From positions 1 through 64,000 of the forward strand of contig NZ_JAHXGQ010000006.1 in assembly GCF_019375475.1 (NCBI RefSeq): 64,000 nt of DNA, read 5' to 3'. Below are positions 34,101 to 43,918 of the stretch, piece after piece. The number at the start of each line of letters is the position of its first letter. Position 1 is the stretch's first letter. The translations under genes and the position numbers were made by a program. The stretch is from Saccharothrix obliqua (lineage in GTDB: Bacteria; Actinomycetota; Actinomycetes; Mycobacteriales; Pseudonocardiaceae). The notes beneath the pieces are model-generated. The model was not told the origin of the DNA. It searched no databases and saw only the letters and a program-made list of their open reading frames with translations.

Positions 34101-37100
34101 TCAGATGCGTGGGAGGACGACGGTGTCTTCCGTGCTGGCGGACCGGGCACCGGTTGCGGTTAGGGCCTGGTCTGCCCTGGTGCTGGCGATGGTGGTCAGG
34201 GGGGTGATGCCGTCCAGCGGGTTGAAGCCGAGGGTGCTTACGGCGGGGGTGGAGGTGGTTCGGTTTTGGGCCACGCCTGGCACGGGGAGCACGAACGGCA
34301 GGTCCATCGGGGATGCGATTGGCAGGTTGGGCAGGGCGCGCTGGCCTAGCGGCAGGAGTTGGCTGAGTTGGTTCAGGCTTTCGGTGCCCTGGATCACCGG
34401 GGTGAGGCCGACCGTGTTGCCGAGGACGGGCAGGTTGTGGCGGGCGCGTTCGCCGGTTGGCACCAGAGGGTTGCTGGGGAGGCCCGAACGGTGACCGGTG
34501 GGCAGGAGGTGGCCGGCTACTGGGAGGTGGCTGGTGGTCGAGGTGTGGGTGGCGGGCGCGGGCTGGGTGGCAGGCGCCGGCTGGGTGGCGGACGAGGTGT
34601 GGTTGGAGGGCAGTACCTGGCCAGCCACCGGGAGGTGGCTCGTGGTCGAAGTGTGGGTGGCGGGCGCGGACTGGGTGGTGGGCGACGTGTGGTTGGCGAG
34701 CGGCACCTGGCCGGCTACCGGGAGGTGGCTCGTCGTTGAAGTGTGGGTGGCGGGCGCCGGCTGGGTGGCGGGCGACGTGTGGTTGGCGGACAGGAGGTGG
34801 CCGGCTACCGGGAGGTGGCTGGTGGTCGAGGTGCGGGTGGCGGGCGCGGGCTGGGTGGCCGACGGGGTGTGGTTGGCGAGGGGTACCTGGCCGGCTACCG
34901 GGAGGTGGCTGGTGGTCGAGGTGTGAGTGGTGGGCGCGGACTGGGGGGTCGGCGCGGGCTGGGGGGTGGACGAGTTGGTGGGAGTGGGTGGCGTGGGGAG
35001 GTGGGCTGCGGCGGAGAAGGTGGAGAGGTTCGTCAGGTCACGGGTGTTGCGCGTGGTGTGGAGTTCGGCGGTTGGGTGGTGTCGGGGGATGACCGCGGTG
35101 GGCAGGTCGGCCGTGTGCAGGTCGGCCGCGGGAAGGTCCGCCGGGGGCAGGTCCGCGGGTAGCCGGGTGGACGTCAGGTCCAGCGGGGGCAGGATGGTCG
35201 TCGGCAGGTCGGCGTCCGGGTGCTGGGGCAGGTCGGGCGCGTGCGGGGTGAGCAGCTGGGACGCGCTGGGCAGGTCGAAGTCGGCCTGCGTGACCGGGTC
35301 CTGGGTGCCGTGGGGCCTGGGGGGCGTGGTCGGCAGGACCGCCGTGGGGGTTTCGTCGGCGGTGGGCTCGGGGTGGGTGGCCTGGTCGGCGGGCTCGGGG
35401 GTGTACGCGTCCTGGTCGGCGGGCTCGGGGGTGTACTCGTCCTGGTCGTCGTGCTGGGGGAAGTCGAACTCGTAGTGCGGGTGGGTGCTGCCGCCCGGTC
35501 GGTACGGGTAGTCGGGCGTCGCGTACGACGGGATCTCGTACTGCGGCAGGTCGTACTGGGGCAGGTCGTGGTGGCGGACCCCGTCGTGCCGCCGGCCGTT
35601 CACGTGCGAGCCGCCGGCGTGCGAGGCGGTGGTGACCTCGTGACGTGCCCGGGTGGGACGCGCGGCGCGGTCCGGCCGGAGGGCGTGACGCAGGTCGTGG
35701 CCCTGGACCTCGGAAGCGGAGAGCATCCCGCTCATGGAGCCGTACTCCGGCGCCTTGCCCGGGAACGCGGACGGCATCACGAACTCGACCGTCGGCGCGC
35801 CGCCTGCCGTCGAGTGCGTCGGCAGGTCACGCGCCGTGGGCCCGCCGGGGATCTTCGGCAGCACGGTCGTGTCGGCGAGGGCACCGGGCACCTGCTTCAG
35901 CAGCTGCGACGGGGCGGGCACCTGGAGGGCGTCCACGGTGCGGGCCAGGTCGGGCACGGGCAGCCGGTCGACCGCCTCGAACGGGTCGACCAGGCGCGAC
36001 GGGTCGGACAGGCGGGACGGGTCGACCACGGAGCTGGTGTCGACCAGGTCGGACGGGTCCTCCAGGCGCGACGGGTCCACCACGCGGGACGGGTCCACCA
36101 CGCGGGACGGGTCGGGCATCCGGCTCGGGTCGGCGATCCGGGACGGGTCCACCACCCGGGTCGGGTCGAGCGGACCGCCGTGCCGGGCGATCGTGGACGG
36201 GTCGGTGAGGCGCTCCGGGTCCGCGGTGGCCGGGTCGACCACGCGGGCGGGATCGGCCACGCGGGGCGGCTGCACGACCCTCACCCGCGGCTCGCCGATC
36301 AGCGGTGACGTGTCGACCACCTGCTCGGTGTCCACGAAACGGATGGGCTCGCCGCGGTGCGCCGGGTCGAGCGCGCGGTGCGGCGCGACCAGCCGGGACG
36401 GGTCGGTCATGCGGGACGGGTCGACGTACCGGGTGTGGTCCACCGCGGCCGGTGCCTCGGCGAGGTTCGCCGGGTCGAGCAACGCGACCGGGTCGAGGTA
36501 CTCACGCCGCACGCCCAGGTCGGACAGGCGGTCCAACGTGCCGTACGAGCGCAACCGGTCGAGGCTCGCCAGCAACGGCACCTCGGTGGCCCGCAGGTGG
36601 TGGTCGACGATGGGCGGCAGCTGGATGCCCTCCCGGACGACCTTGCGCACGGGTTCCACCCCGTCCTCGCCGGCCGGTTCCTCGGCGCGGGCGGTGGCGT
36701 CGCCGACGACCGCGGCCGGCACGTCCACCAGGCTGATGCCGTCGGGCACCGGCAGGGCGTGGTGGTCCTGGGCGAGGGCGGTGGCGAGAGAAGCCGCGGT
36801 CGCGGCGACCGTGGTGGCTGCCGCGGCGACGGCGCCGGACGGGTCGACCGCGGTGGGGGTGGCGGCGGTGCGCGCGGACGGGGGAGCGGGCGCGTCGGCC
36901 GGTGCCGGTGCGACAGCGGGCGCGTCTACCAAGGGGACTCCGGTGTGCGTGGCGGTGCCGCCCGAGTGGGCGTGGTGGGTGCTGTCCGCGGTGGACGTGG
37001 CGTGGCCGACCACGGACACGGCGTCGCCGTACGCCTCGGGTTCGGCGTCCACTGGTGCGGTGAGCAGGTTGCCGGACAGGGTCGACGCCCAGCCCTTGGT

Positions 37101-39251
37101 GGCGTGGTTGCCGCCGGACACCAGTTCGGTGTTGTTCACGGCGGTGGACTCGCCGGTGCCGGCGGCGGACGCCGTGTCGCCGAACGCCTGGAGCGGCACG
37201 GCCGGTTGCGCGGCCACCCCGTTGCCGGACAGCGAACCCCGGTCGCCCGAGGTGTGCACGTCGCCGCCCGCGAGCGAGCGGACCTGGTTCCGGGCCGTGC
37301 TGCGCGCGTTGCCGCCCGCGCCGACCGCGCTGCCGAACACCTGCGGCGCGCCGGCTTCGGGGACGGAGGCCACGTTGCCCGCGAGCGAACCCGCCTCGCC
37401 GGTCGAGGTGGCCGGACCGCCGGCCCGGGAGTCCAGCGCGCTCGTCGCGGTGGCCGAGCCGTTGCCCGCGCCGAGCGCCGTGACGCCGAAGACCTGGGCC
37501 GGGTTCGACGTCGGCGCCTCCACCACGTTGCCCGCGAGCGAGCCGTGCTTGCCGGTCGCCTGGGCGGGACCGCCCGCGACGAGCCTGGTGTCGGAGTCGG
37601 CGGTGGAGGTGGGGTTGGCGACCGCGCCGCCCGCGTTGCCGAAGAACTGACCGCCGAGCGCCGTGGGTGCGGTGACGACGTTGCTGGACACGGTTCCGTT
37701 GTCGTCCTTGGCGTTGGCCGGGCCGCCCGAGCGGATGAGCTTGGTCTCCGCGGTGCGGCCGGACGCGTTGCCGACGACGCCCGCGCCGTTGCCGAAGCCC
37801 TCCGCGGGCGTGGCGAGCGGCGCCTTCGCGATGTTGCCCGCGCCGACGGCGTCGTTGCCGAGCGAGCCGGTGTAGCCGCCCGCGCCGGACTCGACGTCGT
37901 TGGCGCACGCGCCGTCCGCGACGCCGCCCGCCGTGACCCCGTTGCCGCACAGGTCGGCCGCGCCCGCCGATGGGGCGTCGGCCGCGTTGCCGGACAACGA
38001 CGAGCGCTCGCCGAGGGTCAGCGCGTCACCGCCCGCGGTGGACCGGGTGCGGTTGGCGTGGCGGGCGGCGGTGTTGCCGAGCGCGGATCCGGAGTTGCCG
38101 TTGAGCGCGACCGGCAGGCCGGCCGGCGCGTTCACCACCTCGCCCGCCGCCACCGAGTCGTTGCCGCTGGTGCGTGACGACCCGCCGGCCGTGGCGCGGT
38201 ACTCGGACCGGCCGGTGGTGTCGGCGTTGCCCAGCGCGCCGGTGGCGTTGTCGGCCACCGACACGGGCACCGCGCCCTGGGGTTCGACCACCGCGCCGGA
38301 CGCGGTGCCGTCCTCGCCGCTGGTGTCGACCCACCGGCGCGCGTTGAACCGGCCGGGCGCGTCGTCGCCCGCCCGCGACTCGACCTCGTTGGCCGCGGCG
38401 GTGTCGGCGTTGCCCGCCGCGCCGACCGCGTTGCCGTGCACGGCCGCGGACGACGCGACCGGCACGCCCGCGACGTTGCCGCTGCCGGAGCCGCGGTCGC
38501 CGCCGGAGGTGAGCGCGCCGCCGGACCGGGCGGTGCTGCGCGCGGTGGAACCGCTGTCGGCGGTGCCGCCCACCGCGACGCCGTTGTCGGCGACCTGGGT
38601 GGGCAGCGCCTGCTGGACGGCGGTGGCGTTGCCGGACAACGCGCCGTCCGAGCCGTCGGTGACGACACCGCCGCCGGACCGGGTCTCCTGCCGCGCGGCG
38701 GTCCTGGTCTGCGCGTCGGCGAGGAGCCCGACCGCGTTGCCGGACACCAGGACCGGGTCCGCGCCGTGCACGGCGGCCGTGTTGCCGCCGAGGGTGCCGT
38801 GCGCGCCGCCGGTCCGGGTCTCGCCGGTGGTCTCGGTGATCTGCTCGCACTCCTGCGCCGCACGCGCGTCCGCGCCCGCCGCGACGGCGTTGCCGCACGC
38901 CTTGACCGGGACGAGCAGGTCGACGTCGACGGCGTTGCCGCGGGTGAGCTGCGTGTGGTCGACACCGTTGAGGCGGTCGCGCGTGGCGCGGACCAGCGGG
39001 TTGGCGGGGGCGGCGGCGCGGACCTGCTCCGTGTCGACCTCGCGGTCCACCTCGGGCAGGTCGCGGTTGCCCGCCGCGGTGCCCAGGTTGTTCTCGTCGA
39101 CCTCGATCGGCACCCGCACCCGCGCGTCCAGCGGTGAGGGCGGGTCGTCGGGGCTCACGTTCTCGTGGGCTGAGGCGATGCCCGTGCCGAGCATCAGCAG
39201 GCCACCCGTGACAAGTGCGGATTGGAATCCGCGCTTGGCCCAGGTTTGCAT
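34101..39251 (-). CDS. Giant secreted protein with chaplin-like repeats
   Basis: A 1,716-residue protein; GGAGAA lies just before the ATG. A signal peptide (1-27) ends ASA-HEN. Residues about 104-760 hold some 13 degenerate repeats of about 50-55 residues built as SGN...P....V.GNAVG..GNA, the pattern of chaplin domains. Repeats 1 and 7 keep the two cysteines (CGNAVAAGADARAAQEC, CGNGVTAGGVADGAC); the rest have lost them. Residues about 920-1100 are short DPSRVV-type units, and about 1430-1590 hold five 30-residue TSTTSHLPVAG units rich in Thr/Pro. There is no LPxTG motif. It is probably a surface or matrix protein of aerial hyphae; function inferred. Confidence 0.82.
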   Translation of the reverse strand: MQTWAKRGFQSALVTGGLLMLGTGIASAHENVSPDDPPSPLDARVRVPIEVDENNLGTAAGNRDLPEVDREVDTEQVRAAAPANPLVRATRDRLNGVDHTQLTRGNAVDVDLLVPVKACGNAVAAGADARAAQECEQITETTGETRTGGAHGTLGGNTAAVHGADPVLVSGNAVGLLADAQTRTAARQETRSGGGVVTDGSDGALSGNATAVQQALPTQVADNGVAVGGTADSGSTARSTARSGGALTSGGDRGSGSGNVAGVPVASSAAVHGNAVGAAGNADTAAANEVESRAGDDAPGRFNARRWVDTSGEDGTASGAVVEPQGAVPVSVADNATGALGNADTTGRSEYRATAGGSSRTSGNDSVAAGEVVNAPAGLPVALNGNSGSALGNTAARHANRTRSTAGGDALTLGERSSLSGNAADAPSAGAADLCGNGVTAGGVADGACANDVESGAGGYTGSLGNDAVGAGNIAKAPLATPAEGFGNGAGVVGNASGRTAETKLIRSGGPANAKDDNGTVSSNVVTAPTALGGQFFGNAGGAVANPTSTADSDTRLVAGGPAQATGKHGSLAGNVVEAPTSNPAQVFGVTALGAGNGSATATSALDSRAGGPATSTGEAGSLAGNVASVPEAGAPQVFGSAVGAGGNARSTARNQVRSLAGGDVHTSGDRGSLSGNGVAAQPAVPLQAFGDTASAAGTGESTAVNNTELVSGGNHATKGWASTLSGNLLTAPVDAEPEAYGDAVSVVGHATSTADSTHHAHSGGTATHTGVPLVDAPAVAPAPADAPAPPSARTAATPTAVDPSGAVAAAATTVAATAASLATALAQDHHALPVPDGISLVDVPAAVVGDATARAEEPAGEDGVEPVRKVVREGIQLPPIVDHHLRATEVPLLASLDRLRSYGTLDRLSDLGVRREYLDPVALLDPANLAEAPAAVDHTRYVDPSRMTDPSRLVAPHRALDPAHRGEPIRFVDTEQVVDTSPLIGEPRVRVVQPPRVADPARVVDPATADPERLTDPSTIARHGGPLDPTRVVDPSRIADPSRMPDPSRVVDPSRVVDPSRLEDPSDLVDTSSVVDPSRLSDPSRLVDPFEAVDRLPVPDLARTVDALQVPAPSQLLKQVPGALADTTVLPKIPGGPTARDLPTHSTAGGAPTVEFVMPSAFPGKAPEYGSMSGMLSASEVQGHDLRHALRPDRAARPTRARHEVTTASHAGGSHVNGRRHDGVRHHDLPQYDLPQYEIPSYATPDYPYRPGGSTHPHYEFDFPQHDDQDEYTPEPADQDAYTPEPADQATHPEPTADETPTAVLPTTPPRPHGTQDPVTQADFDLPSASQLLTPHAPDLPQHPDADLPTTILPPLDLTSTRLPADLPPADLPAADLHTADLPTAVIPRHHPTAELHTTRNTRDLTNLSTFSAAAHLPTPPTPTNSSTPQPAPTPQSAPTTHTSTTSHLPVAGQVPLANHTPSATQPAPATRTSTTSHLPVAGHLLSANHTSPATQPAPATHTSTTSHLPVAGQVPLANHTSPTTQSAPATHTSTTSHLPVAGQVLPSNHTSSATQPAPATQPAPATHTSTTSHLPVAGHLLPTGHRSGLPSNPLVPTGERARHNLPVLGNTVGLTPVIQGTESLNQLSQLLPLGQRALPNLPIASPMDLPFVLPVPGVAQNRTTSTPAVSTLGFNPLDGITPLTTIASTRADQALTATGARSASTEDTVVLPRI
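34500..34935. repeat. 90-bp tandem repeat encoding TSTTSHLPVAG units
   Basis: Five units, mostly 90 bp apart and one of 108 bp, lie inside the giant gene (for example GGGAGGTGGCT recurs at each unit). The period is a multiple of three, so unit gain or loss keeps the reading frame. Confidence 0.75.
35960..36480. repeat. 18-bp-type degenerate repeat encoding DPSR(V/L)VD units
   Basis: GACGGGTCCACCACGCGG-like units recur many times and encode DPSRVV, DPSRLS, DPARVV and similar six-residue steps in the giant protein. Copies are most alike at 36055-36120. Confidence 0.7.
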
Positions 39252-39440
39252 GGGTTCTCCTTCGTCGGTGTCTCTCGTCGAGGGGAGGTGAGGGTGGTCG
39301 GGACGCCTGCGCAGCGTCGGGTGGCGACCACCCGGGACTTGGTGGTGCGCGGCTTCTCGACCGGAGTTGCAGCGGTGCGCGAGAGCGCGACGGTCGAGCA
39401 ACCCGACGGCCGGTGGGCCGTCGTGGACCGCGCGCTGGCG

Positions 39441-40283
39441 TCAGTCGGGGGTGATGCCGGGCTGCTTGCCGGGCATCACGGAGTTCCGCCCGGTGGGGGG
39501 CACTACGGCCCGGGCCACGGCGGAGGTGTGGTGGTCGGTGGACACGCCCGTGGACGGGCCGCTGCCACCGTTCGCGGAACCGGGTCCGTCACCGCCGCAC
39601 GCGCAGTGCGCCGGCACCCCGGGCGGCGCGAGCGGGGCGAGCGGCGGGGCGGCCGGGTCCCCCGGCTGGGAGCGCTGGGCGTCGTCGCCCGGTGCGTCGA
39701 GCGGCTGCGCCGGAGCGGGCGCCCAGGTCTGGCGGAACTCGCCGAACGGGTCCGCCGCCACCGGGCCGGCCGGGAGGGGCGCGACGGCCGCGGTCCCGGT
39801 CGGTTGGGCGGGTGCTTCACCGGCCGGCCGCGCCACCGGGGAGGTGGCGCGGACCGGGCCGGCGGGTGACGTCGCGACGGGGTGGGTCGCGACGGGGTGG
39901 AGTTCGATCGGGCGGAGGTCGGCCAGGTCGAGTTCGGGCAGGCCGAGCGCGACCGCGTCGCGGAGACCGCCCGCGACGTGGTGGCCGAGGTCGGGTGGCG
40001 TCGCGTCGACCGCCCGGTGGGCGTGCAACGCGGCGTCGAGGTCGCGCACGGTCGCACCGACCGGTGCGACGACCTCCGGTGCGGCGTCCACGGCACGAAC
40101 GACCACGCCGACCACGCCGATCACGTCGTGGTCGGCGGGTTGCGCGGAGGCCGCGGTCGTGGACAACGCCCAGGCGGCGGCAGTGCCAGCCAGCGCGCCG
40201 CCGGCGGCCAGCAGGGCGCGGGAGAGCAGCCGCTGCGCGCGGCTCACCCCCGCACCCGCTCGCCGACCGGCCGACGACCGCAC
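39441..40283 (-). CDS. Secreted Pro/Ala-rich protein with CxC motif
   Basis: A 280-residue exported protein encoded upstream of the giant repeat protein on the same strand. The GTG at 40283 is chosen because GGAGG is five to six bases before it; another GTG at 40295 contains that site. The signal peptide ends AASA-QPA (about 48). Residues 50-100 carry valine/histidine-rich amphipathic sequence, and after a Pro/Ala-rich region comes PAHCACGGDGPGSANGGSGP with a CxC pair. No family is recognised. The neighbourhood suggests a cell-surface role with the giant protein. Confidence 0.7.
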   Translation of the reverse strand: MRSSAGRRAGAGVSRAQRLLSRALLAAGGALAGTAAAWALSTTAASAQPADHDVIGVVGVVVRAVDAAPEVVAPVGATVRDLDAALHAHRAVDATPPDLGHHVAGGLRDAVALGLPELDLADLRPIELHPVATHPVATSPAGPVRATSPVARPAGEAPAQPTGTAAVAPLPAGPVAADPFGEFRQTWAPAPAQPLDAPGDDAQRSQPGDPAAPPLAPLAPPGVPAHCACGGDGPGSANGGSGPSTGVSTDHHTSAVARAVVPPTGRNSVMPGKQPGITPD

Positions 40284-40463
40284 TGGTACCTCCACCTGAA
40301 CGCCTAGGGATGTGCCGGCACAGCGGATCGGAAAGGATCAAGCCGACGCCGACGAGCGTGCCAGGGTGCGGACCCGGGGCGCACCCCTTCGCCGGCGGGT
40401 TCGCCGGATCGTGTGATCGACACAGCGTGTTGCCGGCCGTGACAACGGGTAGCCGCCCGCTGC

Positions 40464-42641
40464 TCAGACCCGCTTCAGCACCCGCGCCGCGCCGGCCGCC
40501 GCGGTCGACGCCAGGATCCAGCCGACGGCGATCAGCGAGCTGGAGATCCACTGCGACGGGCCGCTGAACTTCCACTTGCCGTCCTGGCCCAGGTCGACGA
40601 TCGGGATCAGCAGGTCGACCGCGAGCAGCCAGGGGTTCCACGTGGGCGACTCGTCGTCGTTGAGCTTCGGCATCTCGTGGCCCAGGAACCACAGCGCGCC
40701 GAGCAGCCAGAACGCCGTCAGCCAGGCGATCGCGAGCCACGGCCGGTAGCCGTAGCCCACCGTCCAGCGCTGGAGGAAGCCCCACACGCGACCCGCCCGG
40801 CCCAGCTCCGAGTAGCGCCGGTGCTGCTTCTCCAGCTGCACGTGCTGCGCCAGCTCCTCCTCGCCACCGTCCCGGTACACGTTCGCGAGCTGCTCGTAGG
40901 GCCCCGGCGCGAAGTCCGGCTGCACCTCGCGCAGCCACCGCAGCCGCGTGCGCACGTCCACGGGCGGCGAAGAGGAGATCGAGCCGAACGTGAAGTCCTC
41001 CACGTCCACGCCACCGGTCGCCGCCCACAGCCCCGGCCCGTCCTGCACCGCCGTCGCACGCACCCGGCGCAACTGGACCCGGCCGACCGGCACGTGGTCC
41101 TCGTCCGGCCGCAGCACGAGCTGGCTCACCGTCAGCCCCTGCGCGTTCAACGCGATGCCGCTGTCCGGCCCGCCCAGCCGCGCGCCGGTGAACGTCGCCT
41201 TCTTCCCGACCTCGGCCAGCAGGATGCGCACCCCGCCGACCGCCGTGAACCCGTGGCTGCACAACAGGTCCTTGCCGACCGTCACGACCCGTGCGTCCAA
41301 CGACGGCTTCACCGTCCCGTTGGGCCGGCGACGCGGCGACAGCAGGGACGCGCCCGAGCAGTCGAGCGTCGACCCGATCGCCGCGTTCTGGAGCCGCAGC
41401 GAACCCCTGGCCCGCAGGTCGCGCAGGAACAACGTGCCGCCGACGCGCAGCCGGTCGGCGAACAGCACGTCGATGCCCGGCCCGTGCAGTTGAACGCCCG
41501 ACAGGCTCGCACTGCCGCGCACGTGCGCGTCCACCAACCGCACCTGCCCGTAGGCGCGCAACGCGGACTCACGCGCCCCGTCGCCCCGGAACCCGCCGTC
41601 GACCGCGCCCCGCGCCTCCAGGTCGCCGCGCACCTGGATGCCGTCCGCGTGCAACGCGACCGGGATGCGGTCCACGACCTCGCGGGCCACCAGGTCGTCC
41701 ACCACCTCGCGCCGGCCGATCACCGCGCCGGACAGCCGCAGGTAGCCGCCGATCTCCGCGTTGGGCAGCCGGACCGTGCCGTTGGAGGTGAACCCGTCGT
41801 CCAGCTCCACGTTGCCCTCGACCCGCAGCCGGTCCGCGACCAGCGCGGCCGACTCGTCGGCGGTGCCGCGCGGGATCACCAGCACCGGCCGGTCCACGGC
41901 GCTGGTGCGCAGCCGCGCGCCGGAGAACACGACGTTGCCGCCGACCCGCGCGCCGTCCAGCAGGACGCGGCCCTCGGCGGTGAACCGGCCGCCCTCCTCG
42001 TCGCAGAACAGGTTGCCCGCGATGGTCGCGCCCGAGCCGTCGAGCGCGTTCTGGCCCGCGTTGACCAGCCGCGCGCCGCCCAGGTGCACGGAACCGCCGA
42101 CGTCCGCGCCGTGCAGCCGCACCTCGCCGTCCGCGCGCAACGCGATGGCGTGGAGCGAGCCGGACAGCCGGACGCGGGCGGCGAGCAGCGCGTGGCCGCC
42201 GGCGCCGCGCAGGACCGCGCCCGCCAGCCGCAGCGTGCCGTCGACGGTGGCGTCCGTGAGGTCCACCACGCCGTCGCTGGTGAAACCGCCCTCCAGCACC
42301 AGGTCGCTGCCGACGCGCAGGTTCCGCGCACGCAGGCCGGGCACCCGGCAGCCACGCATCCGCAGCCCGACCAGGCGCGCCACCGCCAGCTCGGGTGCTT
42401 CCTCGAACGTGCAGTCCTGGAAGTCCACGACGTGGTCGACCCACGTGCCCTCGACCGCGAACAGCCCCGTGACGTGCGCGCCGACCAGCCGCAGCGCCGC
42501 GCCCGGCACGTGCTCGGCGAGCAACGCGGACAGCACCTCGCCGCGCACGGCGCGAGCACCTTCCGGCGCACCGGGGTCGAACCGGACGCGCGTCCCGGTC
42601 GCGTACGCGGCGCGCACTCGTTCCTCGACCGCACCCACCAC
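40464..42641 (-). CDS. Membrane-anchored beta-helix-like protein
   Basis: A 725-residue protein. Residues about 45-590 are a long series of strands such as LRLAGAVLRG, VRLHGADVGGSVHLGGARL and ANLFCDEEGGRF-type turns, the pattern of a right-handed beta-helix, in repeats of roughly 20-25 residues. Two C-terminal membrane helices (about 655-680 and 700-720) place the helix probably on the cytoplasmic side if the N-terminus stays inside, since there is no signal peptide. Similar Streptomyces proteins carry the old name membrane-associated oxidoreductase, which nothing in the sequence supports. It is 104 bp from the divergent transporter gene. Confidence 0.7.
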   Translation of the reverse strand: MVGAVEERVRAAYATGTRVRFDPGAPEGARAVRGEVLSALLAEHVPGAALRLVGAHVTGLFAVEGTWVDHVVDFQDCTFEEAPELAVARLVGLRMRGCRVPGLRARNLRVGSDLVLEGGFTSDGVVDLTDATVDGTLRLAGAVLRGAGGHALLAARVRLSGSLHAIALRADGEVRLHGADVGGSVHLGGARLVNAGQNALDGSGATIAGNLFCDEEGGRFTAEGRVLLDGARVGGNVVFSGARLRTSAVDRPVLVIPRGTADESAALVADRLRVEGNVELDDGFTSNGTVRLPNAEIGGYLRLSGAVIGRREVVDDLVAREVVDRIPVALHADGIQVRGDLEARGAVDGGFRGDGARESALRAYGQVRLVDAHVRGSASLSGVQLHGPGIDVLFADRLRVGGTLFLRDLRARGSLRLQNAAIGSTLDCSGASLLSPRRRPNGTVKPSLDARVVTVGKDLLCSHGFTAVGGVRILLAEVGKKATFTGARLGGPDSGIALNAQGLTVSQLVLRPDEDHVPVGRVQLRRVRATAVQDGPGLWAATGGVDVEDFTFGSISSSPPVDVRTRLRWLREVQPDFAPGPYEQLANVYRDGGEEELAQHVQLEKQHRRYSELGRAGRVWGFLQRWTVGYGYRPWLAIAWLTAFWLLGALWFLGHEMPKLNDDESPTWNPWLLAVDLLIPIVDLGQDGKWKFSGPSQWISSSLIAVGWILASTAAAGAARVLKRV

Positions 42642-42732
42642 GACCCGATCCGATCATCCCGGACGACTCGCCGTCACGGTTTTCGCGATGTTCGGCACGC
42701 TTGAGCAACGCATACGCCCGCCGTGATCGGGC

Positions 42733-42738
42733 TACGGT
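42733..42738 (+). promoter_or_regulatory. -10 element of a probable leaderless promoter
   Basis: TACGGT lies seven bases before the GTG at 42746, with no Shine-Dalgarno between. Confidence 0.55.
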
Positions 42739-42745
42739 GATCCGT

Positions 42746-43918
42746 GTGAGAAGGACCGAGTCGGACGTGGACGCACGGGTGCCGCGGTTGCTGCGCGTGA
42801 GCGCCGCGCTGAGTTGGCGGTTCGTCGCCGTGGTCGCGGCGCTGTACGTGGTCGGCATGGTGGTCGGTTACCTGGCGACCATGGTGATCCCGGCGGGTGT
42901 GGCGTTGCTGCTCGCCGCGCTGCTGTCGCCCGCCGTGGCGCAGCTGACGCGGGTCGGCGTGCCCAGGGGGCTGGCGACCGGGCTGGTGCTGATCGGCGGC
43001 CTCGCCGTGGTGGGCGGGGTGCTGACGTTCGTCATCACCGAGTTCTCCAACGGCCTGCCGGAACTCCAGAAGCAGGTCAGCGCGAGCCTGGACACCATCC
43101 GGGCGTGGCTGCACGACGGGCCGCTCCAGCTCAGCGACCTCCAGTTGCAGCAGTACCTGGACCGGGTGCTCCAGACGATCAAGGACAACCAGGCCGAGAT
43201 CACGTCCAGCGCGCTCACCACGGCGGCGACCGTGGGCGAGCTGCTGACCGGCCTGCTGCTGGCCCTCTTCACGCTCATCTTCTTCCTGCACGACGGCGAC
43301 GGCATCTGGCGGTTCCTGGTGCGCGCGGTGCCGCCGGACGTGCGTGAGCGCGCGGACGTGGCCGGTCGGCGCGGGTTCGCCTCGCTGGTGTCCTACGTGC
43401 GGGCCACGGCGCTGGTGGCCGTGGTGGACGCGGTCGGCGTCGGCATCGGCCTGTGGATCGTGGGCGTGCCGCTGGTGGTGCCGCTGGCCGCGCTGGTGTT
43501 CCTGGGCGCGTTCATCCCGATCGTCGGCGCGGTGATCACCGGCGCGGTGTCGGTGCTGGTCGCGCTGGTCGCCGAGGGACCGGTGGCGGCCCTGGTCGTG
43601 CTGGCCATCCTGATCGGCGTGATGCAGCTGGAGAGCCACGTGCTCCAGCCGCTGCTGCTCGGGCGGGCGGTGAAGCTGCACCCGCTGGCCGTGGTGCTCG
43701 CGATCACCGCGGGCCTGGTGGTGGGCGGTATCGCGGGCGCGCTGCTGTCCGTGCCGCTGCTGGCGGTGCTGAACTCCGGCATCCGGTCGCTGCTGTCGGA
43801 CTCCGACCGGAGCGTGCGCCCGAAGGACGTGGACGTGCTCGAACCGCAGGAGACCGGTCCGCCGGACACCGGCGGCACCCGCGAGGCGGACGTCAACGAC
43901 GACCGGCGACCGCGCTGA
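42746..43918 (+). CDS. AI-2E family (TqsA/PerM-like) membrane transporter
   Basis: A 390-residue protein with about eight membrane segments in the 2+1+5 pattern of the family, including IPAGVALLLAALLSP, then FTLIFFLHDGDGIWRF, and LESHVLQPLLLGRAVKLHPL, which is the conserved family signature. Such proteins export small molecules or ions; the substrate is unknown. The acidic C-terminal 35 residues are polar. The GTG at 42746 fits leaderless transcription. Its end overlaps the convergent MBL gene by 26 bp. Confidence 0.9.
   Translation: MRRTESDVDARVPRLLRVSAALSWRFVAVVAALYVVGMVVGYLATMVIPAGVALLLAALLSPAVAQLTRVGVPRGLATGLVLIGGLAVVGGVLTFVITEFSNGLPELQKQVSASLDTIRAWLHDGPLQLSDLQLQQYLDRVLQTIKDNQAEITSSALTTAATVGELLTGLLLALFTLIFFLHDGDGIWRFLVRAVPPDVRERADVAGRRGFASLVSYVRATALVAVVDAVGVGIGLWIVGVPLVVPLAALVFLGAFIPIVGAVITGAVSVLVALVAEGPVAALVVLAILIGVMQLESHVLQPLLLGRAVKLHPLAVVLAITAGLVVGGIAGALLSVPLLAVLNSGIRSLLSDSDRSVRPKDVDVLEPQETGPPDTGGTREADVNDDRRPR

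Noticed and set aside
32890-34494. A 534-codon plus-strand frame and several minus-strand Pro-rich frames in the G-rich block
   Set aside because: All encode low-complexity Gly/Arg/Ala or Pro/Arg/Ala sequence. They lack ribosome binding sites and arise because stop codons are rare in G/C-only DNA.
40464-42641. Membrane-associated oxidoreductase
   Set aside because: This name is used for similar proteins, but no cofactor-binding or redox motif is visible; only a beta-helix-like repeat and two membrane helices are.
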